Shown one piece after another: positions 1 to 11,861 of a stretch of DNA of 64,000 nt. The position numbers were made by a program, and so were the translations under genes. Origin of the DNA: Bretschneidera sinensis (lineage: Eukaryota; Streptophyta; Magnoliopsida; Brassicales; Akaniaceae); NCBI GenBank assembly GCA_023935145.1, contig CM043701.1:69235317-69299316 (forward strand). Reading direction: 5' to 3'. The notes beneath the pieces are model-generated. The model did no database searches, had not been told where the DNA came from, and saw only the letters and a program-made list of their open reading frames with translations. Every line of letters starts with the position of its first letter. The first letter of the stretch is position 1.

Positions 1-474
1 ACAGAACATGTGAATGTGTGTGAAAAAGAACACATGGTGTGTGAGAGTGCAAAGACACTAAACACAGGAGAGAGACTCATTCAAGAGAGGCTGGTTGTTT
101 AGAGAGAGAGTAGTATAGATTAGGGATTCATGGGCCTCGTAAGTGGAATTTTCTTGGGGAAAATTCCAGAGAAACTCAAGTCATTATCACTTTCTTTTTC
201 TCTTCTTTCGTTCTTCAAGAACGATGTTAAGATCAAGATTAGATCATGTTCTTGAGGAGGTGTTATTGTAATTGTAAGAACTCATTGATTTAGTGCAGAG
301 AGCTCAAAGGAGCTCATGGGAACATAGGCACATTACCGAAGCTCGATAACAAATTGCTTGTGTTCTTTCTTTGATTGGTTTTATTCCTGTTTTGTTTCGG
401 TTTTATTACAAGTCATTCTAGACTTGGGTGTTTGGAAAGATCACCACCTAGGCATCTTGAGGTGATTTCCAACA
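1..474 (+). repeat. LTR-A fragment, copy 1 (3' part of an LTR)
   Basis: This stretch runs from before the window to a terminus ending TTCCAACA. It is repeated almost unit for unit at 475-938, sharing the GAGAGAGAGTAGTATAGATT block, the TTTTCTTGGGGAAAATTCC block and the ACTTGGGTGTTTGGAAAGATCAC block. The CA-3' end and the TATA box in copy 2 fit the R-U5 half of a retrotransposon LTR. No coding frame is visible. The family is not identified. Confidence 0.5.
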
Positions 475-938
475 GTTGCACTATATAAAGGATCATCTAG
501 GAGCAATTCAAAACAACATGTGAGAAGAATGTGTTAGAGTGCAAAGAGACTAAACACAAGAGAGACTCATTCAAGAGAAGTTGGTTGTTTAGAGAGAAAG
601 TAGTATAGATTAGGGATTCAAGGGCTTTATAATTGGAATTTTCTTGGGGAAAATTCCAGGGAAACACTTAGTCCTTATCACTTTCTTTTTCTCTTCTTTC
701 GTTCTTCAAGAACAAGAAGGTTCTTGAAGGGGTGTTGCTGTAATTGTAAGAACTCTATTGATTTAGTGCAGAGAGCTCAGAGGAGCTCATGGGGACGTAG
801 GTACATTGTCGAACCTCGATAACAATTGCTTGTGTTCTTTCTTTGATTGTTTTATTCCTGTTTCTTACAAGTCATTGTGGACTTGGGTGTTTGGAAAGAT
901 CACAACCTAGGATTCTGCAAGAAGGTTATTTTCCAACA
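475..938 (+). repeat. LTR-A fragment, copy 2, tandem to copy 1
   Basis: It begins directly after copy 1 with GCACTATATAAAGG (TATA-like, about 480-490) and ends TTCCAACA at 938. It differs from copy 1 by small indels and substitutions. No PBS follows either copy, so these are not the ends of an intact element. Unequal LTR recombination or local duplication could explain the tandem arrangement. Confidence 0.5.
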
Positions 939-1564
939 CATTTAATGCCCCAAACCTACTAAGTCAGTGTCAAATGACCAAATTGATTTAAGTCTATATA
1001 AACCCACTTCAATGAACATTTAAACAAGGAAGATAACACATTCAATTCATATTATAGCTCATTAATTCTCAGAAGCTTTGATTTTTTTTTTTTTTGGTGA
1101 GCTATTCTTCAAGCTTGTTCTTGAAAGAGAGATATTATTCAGTTGTAAAAAGCATTCATTGCTATCTCTCCACCATTTACTTTATAGTCAATCAAATTTA
1201 TTGTAAAGGGAAAGAGTTAGTGTAACTCTTAGAGTGATTAGGATTAAACACTACGATTGTAACTTCTGTGAGGAAGAGATTATTGTAAGGTTTGTGCAAC
1301 ACCCGTGAAGTTGTACGACTAAAGTTTTAGTGGATTACTTCAAAGAGGTTCTTTGAAGAGAGTGGACGTAGGGTCGGAAGGAATCCAATATTGCCGAACC
1401 ACTATAAACGAAGTTTGCATATTCTATTCCTTAACTCCTTTTATTTTTCATGCATATTATTTGATTATGTGCTTTGTGTATTTAACTGTTTAAAAATTTA
1501 CAAGTTAATTAGGAAAAGTTTTTAAAAACCCAATTCAGCTCTTGGGTTTGAACCTCGGTTTACA
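939..1564 (+). repeat. Truncated LTR of the Cop-2 family
   Basis: It matches 26273-26889 of the Cop-2 5' LTR along its whole length (about 90% by eye), from CATTTAATGCCCCAAACC through TATATAAACCC to the terminal GGTTTACA. The U3 half is missing, and the fragment starts exactly where LTR-A copy 2 ends. The tRNA-Met PBS that follows Cop-2 at 26892 is absent. Confidence 0.75.
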
Positions 1565-3060
1565 AGGATTCAAGTTGATCATTTGAAGAAGAGTTTATAA
1601 GTCATTCAAGTGCCCAACCTCTAAGTATATCCACACAAGCAACCAAAGATAAGGATCTCCTTCTCAAGGATGTCAAACACCATACGAGAAAGAGGATTAG
1701 GGCTGGCCGAAAATTCAAAGTGCCAGCTCTTAAGGATTTGAACCTTTTTTAAGAAGAGAAAGTGTGTGTGAAATAATTTCAGAATTCAACATTTGAGATT
1801 CCATCAAATAGAATCTTTATATAGAACCCTTACTCCTAAAGCTTACAGATTGTTAGAATTACAGTTAAACCCCTTGTTTAATAAATTCTTAAAATTTTCT
1901 CTATTAGCTCATTAGTTTTTCTTATTCTTGCAATTTTCTAATCGTGTGTGAACCCTTATGTTCAATTTTGCGCTAACAATAGGTCATAACTTTTATGTAA
2001 CAATTGGATCCCATCTAATCAATTAAAACTCCTTGAAATTTTAATTTAAATTAAAACTCTTTTTTTTTAATTATTCCTTTGATTAAGAGTTAATTACAAT
2101 TCATTATTAAGAGCTTCTATGAGTTATGATTGACACCTAGCTATATGCTATGACTACCCAAGCAATATGAATTAATGTGAGACTTTCCATTGTCAGTTAT
2201 CGTACAATTCAGTACTTCCATCATGCAATGTCCCTAAATAAACCTAAGGAATGGAATTATTGTCAAAAATTATTTATTTAATCATATATATCTTGATCTT
2301 AAGCCAATAACTTAAATAGTGAAATTATAAGAAAAAAAATTAATTTCTACCACACCATGGCTAAGGAATTTCCAAGTTATGACTTAATTAGATCACATAG
2401 AAAATTTTGTCTCTTTTACAAAGAGTGATGGATCATCTATTGTACACTCACATAACTCCATGAATAAGTGGTCATACCTAATTATAACCTTTATGTGACC
2501 CATGATTAGAATCACATTTAAGTAGTATCAATGCATGGAGACTTAAGTCCAAGGCATCTATTGTGCCTCAAGTCCAAGGATCACTTGTACAACTGCAATG
2601 TAAGAAATTCTATTGACAGTCAGTAAAATATCCATTAGGAATTTCTTAGTTGAGTCAGTTTGGTGTACCTGTTATCTAATAAGCACCTACATAACTTATT
2701 TTAGTATCTCATACACTAGTGATCGTGAGATCAATCACCCTCAGCTCCTTGAGGAAATATAGTTTGTACTAATCTATTCTAATTAACTAATGCCCTTCTT
2801 AGTGATCTTATGATTAGGAACATTTAAGAATATAGCTTAAGGAAATAGATCTCACTAGCATACTCTCATCATGGTGCTTATTTCCATTACTCTTATTCTA
2901 TAGGCTCTATCATGTAATGCACATACAATGATTTGAAATGAACATGGTAAATACGATAATTTTTATTAATAAATATTTATTGTCAATAAATGAATAAGAT
3001 TAATTACAAGTAATGTATACATAACATCCAATGCTATTGGCTTGTAGGGCATATGGCTAT
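1565..3060. repeat. Interspersed repeat R1, copy 1
   Basis: About 1.5 kb collinear with 12655-14170. Shared blocks include CCAACCTCTAAG, TTAGGGCTGGC, GGTCATAACTTTTATGTAACAATTGGA, and the segments around 2130-2250 and 2440-2760. There is no ORF above background and many small indels separate the copies. The length and lack of coding suggest a long LTR or a non-coding retrotransposon derivative; I cannot place the family. Confidence 0.55.
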
Positions 3061-3796
3061 TAAGCTTGACAATTTTAGTTTAGATTGTGGCCTTGATCAT
3101 TGGTCTATTCTTGTCGAGGTGAGTACTAGAGCTCTTCTTTAGCGGTCCATGGTTGATTTTGGTTTAGTTTACTCAACTTTTAACCCTCCAGTTTGGACCA
3201 CTTGGGAGTTTTTTTGAACAACGATGCTTATTTATGTTCGAACTGGTGGTATGGCTATGTAAGTGACAAAAGTTTGAATCCAAAGCCGTTTTGAAACTCT
3301 TTGGCTAAGAATTAATGTTTTCTTTCTCGACCCTTCATAAAAAAATCATCTGTACAAGTTGAATTATGAAATTCTGATACCGGATTTGTAAAGAGCATGT
3401 TGAAAAACCATAGGAATCAGTTTGAAAATATCTAAAATGGGGTTCGAAATGACTAAATCGGCCAATCAAAGTCTTAAACTTGGTGGTTAAAGTTAGCTTG
3501 AACCAACTGATATGGTGCTTGGGTTGCATTGGTTGGCATTCACATGGTGCTTAGGTGGTGCTAACTGTGCACTAATTTGAGATTGATTGGGCACTGATGT
3601 GGTGCTCACTAGGTGCTAACTTGGTACTTTTGGGATGCAGGCCCTTGAAACCACGTTTACTTACATGCATTAATGAGTGTGAAAGAGTGTGGCTTCGTCT
3701 AGTGGCAATTTTTCATAACATTTTACAATCTTGCAAATCTTGAGATGAGAATCTCAATGGTGCTTTCGATTTGAATTGATGATGGCTAGAACATGG
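3061..3796. other. Intergenic, no gene seen
   Basis: AT-rich sequence with no convincing coding frame or repeat partner in this window. It contains a loose direct repetition of GGTGCT(C/T)A-type words at about 3500-3630 (tggtgcttgg, tggtgcttagg, gtggtgctaact), probably low-complexity decay. Confidence 0.4.
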
Positions 3797-5560
3797 TGTA
3801 ATGACCCATCTCAGGTTAGCCACCCCTAAGACAGTGTTGTCACATTTTGAAAATCCCAGCAAGACACATATATGCAACAATAAATAATAACACCAATAGA
3901 AATTTTTACATCAATCTTCAACCCCCAACAGGGGAGATACATCATTCTGATCTTGACTTAAATATTTTATACAACGTAATATGCATGAATATTTACAAAT
4001 AAATTTTTATTTTATTTTCTCATTAGTCTGATGATGTGGACACGCACATGGCTTACAGATAATGACTTTATCTGAATCTCAACTCACCAAACTATCTGTC
4101 GTGTCTGCTACCTGAAACCATTGTACAATAAGGAGTGAGCTTCACAAGCTCAGTGAATTAAATTTATTAGAAGTATTCAATTTTATATTTCCAGTTACAT
4201 CTTATAATTCAATTACTTTTAAAAATCTTTTGATATTTATTCATTTTTTTCCTCAAATAATTTAATAACAATATTCTGTAATCACTACTCAATTTCATAA
4301 TTCCCCTATTACACAATCTCTTCTTAAGTTACTCATCAGACGTATTTCCATATTTCTTCCTTAGCATTTTTTTGTCTCTCTGTGAGACTCATTCCACTAT
4401 CAATAGATTTACAATCATAAATAGCACTTTAATATATCAAGCAATAACAATCAATATTTAAAGCAAATGCAATGCGTGAAGTTAAATGTTATTATTATTG
4501 GGAACATCTTCCCACATGTTGACATGTTTTTATCTTATACCGGCTGCCTTCCCGATTCTTTCATTCTCATTTAGACCGACTGCCTTCACGGTTCTTTTAT
4601 TCTCATTTAGACTGACTGCCTTCTCGGTTCTTTTATTCTCATTCATACCAGTTGCCCTCCCGGTTCTTTTATTTTCATTTATATGCATATGAATAATGAT
4701 ATGAAATATGCATATGCACAATAGTATAAAAACACACATGTATTCATGCATTCAAATTAGTTATCACGCTTCTTCTCAAATCATAATTTGATCAATTTCA
4801 CTCATTTCTTCTCCTCATATATCATAAAAACTCATCATCGATAGTTCATCAAGAATTTCACTTATCATCTTTATTATTAAATCGACTCATTATTCCAATA
4901 ATATTATTTCTCATATAATAATTCTCTACACATCACTTATTCCTATCATACCTATCAACCAACTTTCATCTATCACCAAATCATAAGTTAATAATATATT
5001 CAAATACTATCATTATATATTTCATATTTATCTTGATTACTTAAACTAAATCTAACTCACCACGTAGCAATTAGAGCTACTCGTGGATCACCTCTTTGCC
5101 TTTCCTGCTCCTTTCAGCAATTTTCCCCTGGTGCTGATCGTCAACACCTGACATAATATTTATATTAATATTTCTAATTTATTCTTCCATTCCTTCATAA
5201 TTCACACCCTTTTAAAATTCCTACATTGAATTCCGAGAATTTCATGTATGCTAAATTTCAAAAATAAACTTCATGTTATTACTTTCTATTTTTCTTAGAG
5301 CTTCACGTGACTTTCTATAAAATTCTCCTGTAAACCCCTTGAAAATTTTACCCTTTTCAACCTTTCTTTCAGTCCCCAAGTGCTTACAGAAATAGAGTAA
5401 TTTAGATTGAAGAAAGAATGAAACAAAACAGGATTTAGTAAGAATAATTAAATAAAATAAAAGATATATATATATAACAGTCCACCGTTTGCTTAATGTG
5501 GTGCTACTAAACATGCAGCCTATTTACCATCATTTGGCAACACCTGGAATCCAAGTGTTG
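3797..5560. repeat. Probable LTR remnant
   Basis: The block opens with TGTAATGACCCATCTCAGG and includes GAGTGAGCTTCACAAGCTCAGTGAATT near 4133 and a CTCGTGGATCACC block near 5080. This composition resembles inverted LTRs of Ty3/gypsy chromovirus (Tekay/Del-like) elements. No partner LTR or TSD was found. It contains the minisatellite at 4539-4682. It is followed by an 8-bp inverted repeat (GGCAACAC...GTGTTGCC, about 5537-5563) and a TTTTC-rich tract. Confidence 0.3.
4539..4682. repeat. 36-bp minisatellite, 4 units
   Basis: Four tandem 36-bp units (4 x 36 = 144 bp) follow the pattern ACCGRCTGCCTTCNCGGTTC plus TTTTATTCTCATTTAG. Because 36 is a multiple of 3, both strands stay open and give 12-residue periodic ORFs; these are by-products of the repeat. 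Confidence 0.85.
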
Positions 5561-5737
5561 CCACGTTATTGTTTTTTTCTTTTCTTTTCTTTTCTTTTCC
5601 TTACATGCTTTCCATGCGTCCTATTTTTTTAAGAATTGTTTTATAAAATTTTGATCTTTCGCATATATATTATTTTAACTCTATGTCATATTTATTAAAT
5701 TATTTCTTTACCTTAACTTTACGAATATGGGTATTAC

Positions 5738-7015
5738 TGATTACGCCCAAAGTATAAAACGATAGTTATACCACAGCTTTGGGGTGTCGATTCCACAGGG
5801 AAACAAGTTAACTACAAAAGAATGTGTGAACCTTAACACAAACGATAAAAGATTAAATGAGAGAATCTGAATTGTGAAAAAATTGTGTAGATAATATGAT
5901 GGATAGATAACAAGGTTCCGGGAATCCTCCCTAGGTTCGTTGCCCTATTCCTATCTTGATTCAATTGTTTATCTCGATTGCAAGTTTCACATCCCAAACA
6001 AGCAATCGGAAAATATTCAATGAGCGCATGTGTAAACCCTAATGTAATTGTTATGAAATACTTTTTACTTTCAAGCACACATGACCTAACTTATAGATTA
6101 TCAAGAAATGACAATATATCGTGATGACAATACTCCAGTAATGGACAAATTTATAAGAGAAATCTACCGGACTCAATCAAACCTCAACAACATCACATAA
6201 GAAGAGCATGACTAGACTTATATGGGGGAGAAAAATGCAATCACTGGATTAAAGGGAAATCTTCTAATTAAATTGAAAAGTAAATCATAATAATGTTTAA
6301 CGATAAATCCACATTACAACTGAATCAAGAAAAGAAAATAGGAACAACTACACCTAGGGATTTATCCCTTTCGCCTTGCTTGGAGATTAGTTGGCCGTGG
6401 GGGAGAGTGCGGCAGCCTTCATGATGTTTTCCCCGGCCTCTGGCCTCTCAAAAGATGTCTTCCCTTAAACCCTAAGTGTCTTATTTATAGTACAAAAGAC
6501 CAAGGGTATTCTTGTGTTTAATCTAGTGTTTAAAATCCCTAATTAAAGTCTAACTCGGAGATGTAAATATATGTGCGCGCTGCAGTGCTACTGGGGAACA
6601 CCGCGGCGCTAGGCATAAGCTGGAATGGGCGACCTTCTGAGCGCCGCGGTGCTGTTGAGGAGCACCGTGCTGCTAGCTGGTGGTTCATAATATGCATGTT
6701 TTTGGGCACCACGGTGCTTCATAATATGCATGTTTCTGGGCACCGCGGTGCTGGCCTTTTTACTGATAATCTTCACGCTTTGCCTCTTCGTAGCCATTCT
6801 TCTGCTTCGTCGTGCATGGACCCTTGGTGCTTTTAAACAACGATCACTTCTTCTCTTCTTTAGACTCAAAACAACTGAAAATGTACTTGAATAAGTTAGT
6901 AGTCCAATGATATTACTTAAGAGTTATCAACACACAAGAGTGCAATAAAGACTGAGAAGAATCATAAAATGCTAACAATTAAACATCTTTGAGGTGCATT
7001 TTATGGCTCTTATCA
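5738..7015 (-). repeat. Ath-1 3' LTR
   Basis: 1278 bp, about 100 bp longer than its partner. The extra length lies at about 6555-6745, where a segment with TTCATAATATGCATG and the palindromic GCACC(G/A)CGGTGC core is duplicated and extra CGCGG-type words occur. On the minus strand, TATAAATAAG (plus 6481-6489) is a probable TATA box downstream of those palindromes. Confidence 0.85.
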
Positions 7016-8605
7016 CAACCCCCAACTAGCTTATTGCTAGTCTCTAGTAATTCAAGCGGAAACAAAAAATGAGTTCCATGGTGGGAAATCATAAACAAAG
7101 TAAAGCACTACTAGTGTTAACCAAGAGTAATTCACTTTTGTCTCAAATATTGCACACAATATACAGCACAAAGAATCATTAAATTTCACCCAAATCCAAA
7201 AGTATCCAAACATCAATCTTAAAATTGTTATTGACTCTTAACATCCGTCTTACCACAATCCATTAATCCGAACACCCGGATGATTTTATGCACAACATTC
7301 ATGAATACAAGTTTTGGCCTTTAAAATATATTAAATTGCGTGACATCAATCACAAATCAAGCTTCATAGGCTTATTTTTCAAATCACTCTCCTCTATTGT
7401 AGAAAATTCACACTACATTGGATCAATAGGTCTTTACTAAGCTTGTAACGTTAGGCTAAGGTAAAGGTTAAGAAAGAACGGGAAGCATTCAACAAGTAAA
7501 AGAACTTAATCTCTTAGTTTTGAACACAACTCTTTAAGCACTAGATAACCTTACTTCAATACCCAATTCTTCCAACCATTTTTCGATCATTTCTTTTAAC
7601 AAATCACCATTTTTTTTTCTTTTTTTCTTCTTTCCTTGCCATAATTCACTTCTTTTTTATTTTGGCATATAAGACCATTCACCTCATTTTTCATCAATTT
7701 TTTTTTTCTTTTCCACAACCCCTAACTTATCTCTTTTCATGTATTTGGGCTATGGTAGTAATATTTTTTTTTCCTCATACTTTCATCCTTACTCCTCTTG
7801 AGTGCTTCTCAACAAATGTGTATAACTAAGTTCTTTTAAAAGTAAGGTAAGGATAAAATATTTTAGGCTCATAAAGGTGAGTAAATGGGCTATTGAAAGA
7901 AACAAAACTAAAATTCTTTTTCAAGAAAAAGGCTCAAATGGGTGACTAGTGATAAATATAGCAATGGTAAGTTTGGAAGGCTCAAACGGTTCAAAAATGG
8001 CCTATATCATATCCTAAGTAGTGTGCATCCTAGGAATTCGCCTCAAGTGATTATCAAATAAGTTCTAGAGCTTGTCAAGACCGCAAAAGTATTCATAAAG
8101 CAATCACACATAAAACTTTTCTAAATATTTTAGATTAATCATACATTCTTACCACAAACTAGAGTCTCAAACCAAGTGAAGATTGATACTTAAATTAATT
8201 TCAAACCAAAGCAAGATTTATCTTCTTCTAAATGCTATATGCTATCTCAATTAAGTTCATATCATTGACATGTGAATTAACTCTAAGGTTAACACAAAGC
8301 ATGCTTAAAACAAACAAAAAGGGAAAAATGATACCAAGTAGTTCAATGAAAAATAGGAATATGTTTCCTCCACCCCCAACTTAAAATAAACCTTGTCCTC
8401 AATGTAAAAGTAAAAGTTAAAGAAACTTCCTTTGTAGCCAAAAATGCACAGAAACTGAAAATTATGCACCACCATTTGAACTGCTTCATATTTTTGTCCC
8501 TGAAAAAGAAATACGAAAGTAAAACTAGAAATCGGCAAAATAATAATAATAAATAAGAAAAAGAAATATGAAAAATAATAAAAATAAAAGGATATGTTGT
8601 AGATT
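7016..8605 (-). other. Ath-1 3' noncoding region with PPT
   Basis: Noncoding 1.6 kb between gag and the 3' LTR. The PPT is read on the minus strand as CTAGTTGGGGGTTG immediately before the LTR (plus 7016-7030). A second PPT-like GTTGGGGGTGG lies at about 8371-8384. It is collinear with 55800-57417 of Ath-5, including the poly-pyrimidine stretch near 7600-7740. Small ORFs here look random. Confidence 0.7.
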
Positions 8606-8640
8606 GCCTCCTATGAGCGCTAAGTTTTACGTCTTCAGCC
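8606..8640 (-). promoter_or_regulatory. Conserved post-ORF box (Ath-1 copy)
   Basis: On the minus strand this reads GGCTGAAGACGTAAAAC then TTAGCGCTCATAGGAGGC. The same box occurs just downstream of the last ORF in Ath-2, -3, -4 and -5, whatever that ORF encodes. The function is unknown; the nucleotide-level conservation suggests a cis-acting RNA or DNA element. Confidence 0.6.
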
Positions 8641-8648
8641 AAGCGCTT

Positions 8649-10404
8649 TTATTCCCTCCTAGACAAACATAGGTTGACTGCACCAGCCACTGCTTCATTG
8701 CTAAATTTGGTGCTTGTATGCTTTAGAGGGGCCTCAAGGATGTCATCAGTAACATCCACAAATTCTGGCTTGATATATGCTCTTGTGAAGCCATGGGTGA
8801 GGATGGACTCTAATGGATTAAGGTGTTGGACCTTTTCCATGAATGAGTTAATCATGTATGCTTGGTGGCTTTCGTCCACATCTTCTGATTTTTTCGTTGT
8901 TGGGATGTGTAATAACTTACCACTTACTGTCTCAATGGCATTCACCTCCTTCACATTCTGTTGCACCAGGTGCTGACCATAAGATGTGGACTGAGCTTGA
9001 GAAGAGAACTTACCTCGCTCAGTCACACTCAAGTAGCTCATTAACTTGGACACTTAGCTCTTTATCTCTTTATGTTCTTCAACAACCTGTACAATTAAAG
9101 ATTCAAGCCTTTGATTAGTCTTCCCCTGTGCTTCAATAAAAAAAAGCATGTAAAGTGTCTTCTAAAGAACTCCTAGAAGACACGAGTGCATGATATGGTT
9201 CAAGATATGGTGCAGGGGGTTGTGCAGGCTGCTGGTTTTCAGACTTCCAGCTGAAATTGGGGTGATTTCGCCATCCCAAATTATAAGTATCAGAGAAGGT
9301 TGTCAAAGGCTTCTTCTTGGACATGCCTAAGGCATTACATTGTTCCTTATACATCCCTCTCATCTCAGCAAATGTGGGACACTTTTAGGCGAGATGATCT
9401 ACCCCGCCACACATAAAACATGGTTCAAAAGATTTTGCATGATTAACCACATGTGTTGCCTTTAAGTTCTTAGTCTTTAATACCTCTAGATCCCTAGTGA
9501 GCATCTCGACCTTGGCTTTAAGGTTATCCTCTTCCTTAAAATGGTAAATTCCACCACCATTTGGGTTCCCTATAGGTCGTGACCTATTTGTGCTTTCAGT
9601 AGTACTAGGTCCAGTCTAAGTGTGAGCTTTTTTCAGCAAGCTCATTAAGGTTCTCTATGGCCTCATCAGGATCTTTCTCCAAAAATTCACCATTACACAT
9701 CATCTCTACGAATTGGCGCTCTCTATATGTAAGTCCCTCATAATAATAGCTCACCAAGAGCCAACTTTCATACCCATGGTGAGGGCACATACTCAATAAC
9801 TCCTTAAATCTCTCCCAAGACTGATACAAAGTCTTGTTATCTTTTGTGCAAAGGTGGAGATTTGTCTTTTTAAAGCATTGGTCTTGTGTTGGGAAAAGCA
9901 TTTATTAAAGAAAATTCGAGTCATCTCAGTCCATGTCCCAATAGATCGTGGTCTAAGTGAGTATAGCCAACTCTTAGCTCTATCCTTCAAAGCGAAAGGA
10001 AAAAACTTAAGCCTCACAATGTCATCGGTTTCATCTTGACTATGAAAAGTCGCGACTACTTCCTCAAATTCTCTAATGTGCACATATGGGTTTTCATTGT
10101 CCAAGCCGTAAAATGTAGGGAGTAATTGTATCATTCCTGTTTTAAACTCTAATTGGCGAGTATTGGCTGGAAACATAATGCATGATAGTGTGGCTGTGCG
10201 TGTAGGGTGGAGGTAATCCTGAAGTGTTCTAGTAACATTCTCATTATGGTTATCGGTCATGTTAACAAAATTCTCTAAATTCTCCCTTGGAGGTGCAATA
10301 TGGTTTGATCTAGGTGAGGTTTCACTAATGGACGTGGAAGGAAAGGGCAATTCTAATTCGAGTCCCTTAATGAATCTACCTCGCGAATCTCTCGGTCTAA
10401 GCAT
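8649..10404 (-). pseudogene. Athila gag polyprotein, broken (Ath-1)
   Basis: Gag would form the capsid that packages element RNA. The reading starts at 10404 with MLRPRDSRGRF and passes through the retrotransposon-gag fold (about residues 75-200: MIQLLPTFYGLDNENPYVHI, RLKFFPFALKDRAKSWL). It shifts frame near 9880, then continues in pieces at 9605-9901, 9133-9363 and 8649-9053. The zinc-knuckle region (about 9365-9420, minus) has CFMCGGVDHLA followed by a stop. At least two frameshifts and one in-frame stop separate it from the Ath-5 homologue, which keeps a single frame. No protease motif follows. The 5' leader from the PBS to the start is about 250 bp. Confidence 0.8.
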
Positions 10405-10655
10405 ACACTAATTGAGTTTAGAGAGGAAATAAATAAAACAGAATAAAAAAAATCAGAAAATCAAAATTTAGAAAAAAAGAACAATAATAAAAAAAATACT
10501 ATAAAAAGAAAGAAGGGAAAAATAAAATAAAAAAATGCAGAAACTAAAAGAAGGAACGAAGTTACCGCCTTTACAGCTGCTGAAAAGAAAAACTATTTAC
10601 AACTCTTCTACCATCATATCGCAAGGTTGACAATCTTCCTTGAGTTAAGTGTGTC

Positions 10656-10673
10656 TCCCCGGCAACGGCGCCA
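10656..10673 (-). promoter_or_regulatory. Ath-1 primer-binding site (tRNA-Asp)
   Basis: On the minus strand, TGGCGCCGTTGCCGGGGA lies 5 nt inside the 5' LTR. It is a perfect complement of the plant tRNA-Asp(GUC) 3' end, the primer typical of Athila elements. It is the only one of five Athila PBSs here with all CpGs intact. Confidence 0.9.
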
Positions 10674-10678
10674 AAATT

Positions 10679-11856
10679 TGATTACGTCCAAAGTATAATG
10701 CGGTAGTTGTAGCACAGCTTTGGGGTGTCGATTCCATAGGGAAACAAGTTAACTACAAAAGAAGGTGTGAACCTTAACACAAACGATAAAAGATTAAATG
10801 AGAGAATTTGAATTGTGAGAAAATTGTGTAAATAATATGATGGATAGATAACAAGGTTCCGGGAATCCTCCCTAGGTTTGTTGCCCTATTCCTATCTTGA
10901 TTCGATTGTTTGTCTCGATAGCAAGTTTCACATCCCAAATAGGCAATCAACAAATATTCAATGAGAACATGTGTAAACCCTAATGTAATTGTTATGAAAT
11001 ACTTTTTACTTTCAAGCACACATGACCTAACTTATAGATTATCAAGAAACGACAATATATCATGATGAAAATACTACAGTAATGGATAATCTATAAGAGA
11101 AATCTACCGGACTCAATCACACCTCAACAACATCACATAAGAAGAGCATGACTAGACTTATATGGGGGAGAAAGATGCAATCACCGGATTAAGGGAAAAT
11201 CTTCTAATTAAATTGAAAAGTAAATCATAATAGTGTTTAACGATAAATCCACATTACAACTGAATCAAGAAAAGAAAATAAGAACAACTACACCTAGGGA
11301 TTCATCCCTTCGCCCTGCTTGGAGATTAGTTGGCCATGGGGGAGAGTGTGGCAGCTTTCATGATGTTTTCCCCGACCTCCAACCTCTCAAAAGATGTCTT
11401 CCCTTAAACCTTAAGTGTCTTATTTATAGTACAAAAGACAAAGGGTATTCTTGGGTTTAATCTAGTGTTTAAAAACCTTAATTAAAGTCTAACTCGGAGA
11501 TGTAAATACGTGTGCCCACTGCGGTGTTGCTAAGGAGCACCGCGGGGCTGGCTGGTGGTTCATAATATGCATGTTTCTAGGCACCGCGGTACTGGCCTTT
11601 TTGCTGATAATCTTCATGCTTTGCCTCTCCGTAGCCATTCTTCTGCTTCGTCGTGCATGGACCCTTGGTGCTTTTAAACAACAATCGCTTCTTCTCTTCT
11701 TTGGACTCAAAACACCTGAAAATGTACTTGAATAAGTTAGTAGTCCAATGATATTACTTAAGAGTTATCAAAACATAAGAGTGCAATAAAGACTGAGAAG
11801 AATCATAAAATACTAACAATTAAACATCTTTAAGGTGCATTTTATAGCTCTTATCA
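10679..11856 (-). repeat. Ath-1 5' LTR
   Basis: 1178 bp, minus-strand orientation. It has the near-terminal U5 word GTGTCGATTCCATAGGGAAAC (plus 10726-10746), a TATA-like TATAAATAAG (plus 11420-11429), and a short cluster of CACCGCGG words upstream of it (plus about 11515-11590). Confidence 0.85.
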
Positions 11857-11861
11857 ATTAC

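Larger units (their letters stand above)
5738..11856 (-). mobile_element. Ath-1: gag-only Athila-type LTR retrotransposon
   Basis: Complete element on the minus strand: 3' LTR 5738-7015, internal region 7016-10678, 5' LTR 10679-11856. Both LTRs begin TGATTACG and end TTATCA. A perfect 5-bp TSD, ATTAC, flanks it (5733-5737 and 11857-11861). The PBS is a perfect 18-nt match to the tRNA-Asp 3' end. Only a broken gag is present; there is no protease, RT, RNase H or integrase. It is therefore non-autonomous and would have depended on another Athila copy. Ath-5 (52319-58926) is the same type in the opposite orientation. Confidence 0.88.

Noticed and set aside
4539..4682. Four regular 36-bp units resembling a CRISPR array or a periodic secreted peptide
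   Set aside because: The units are contiguous without spacers and the sequence is eukaryotic. The 12-residue periodic ORFs on both strands follow from a unit length divisible by three.
5833..6078. 81-codon ORFs repeated at 5833-6078 and 10774-11019
   Set aside because: They are the same U5 segment of the two Ath-1 LTRs; the frame does not extend and is not kept in the Ath-5 or solo LTRs.
10656..10673. tRNA-Asp gene fragment
   Set aside because: Only the 18 nt complementary to the tRNA 3' end are present, immediately inside an LTR: a primer-binding site.
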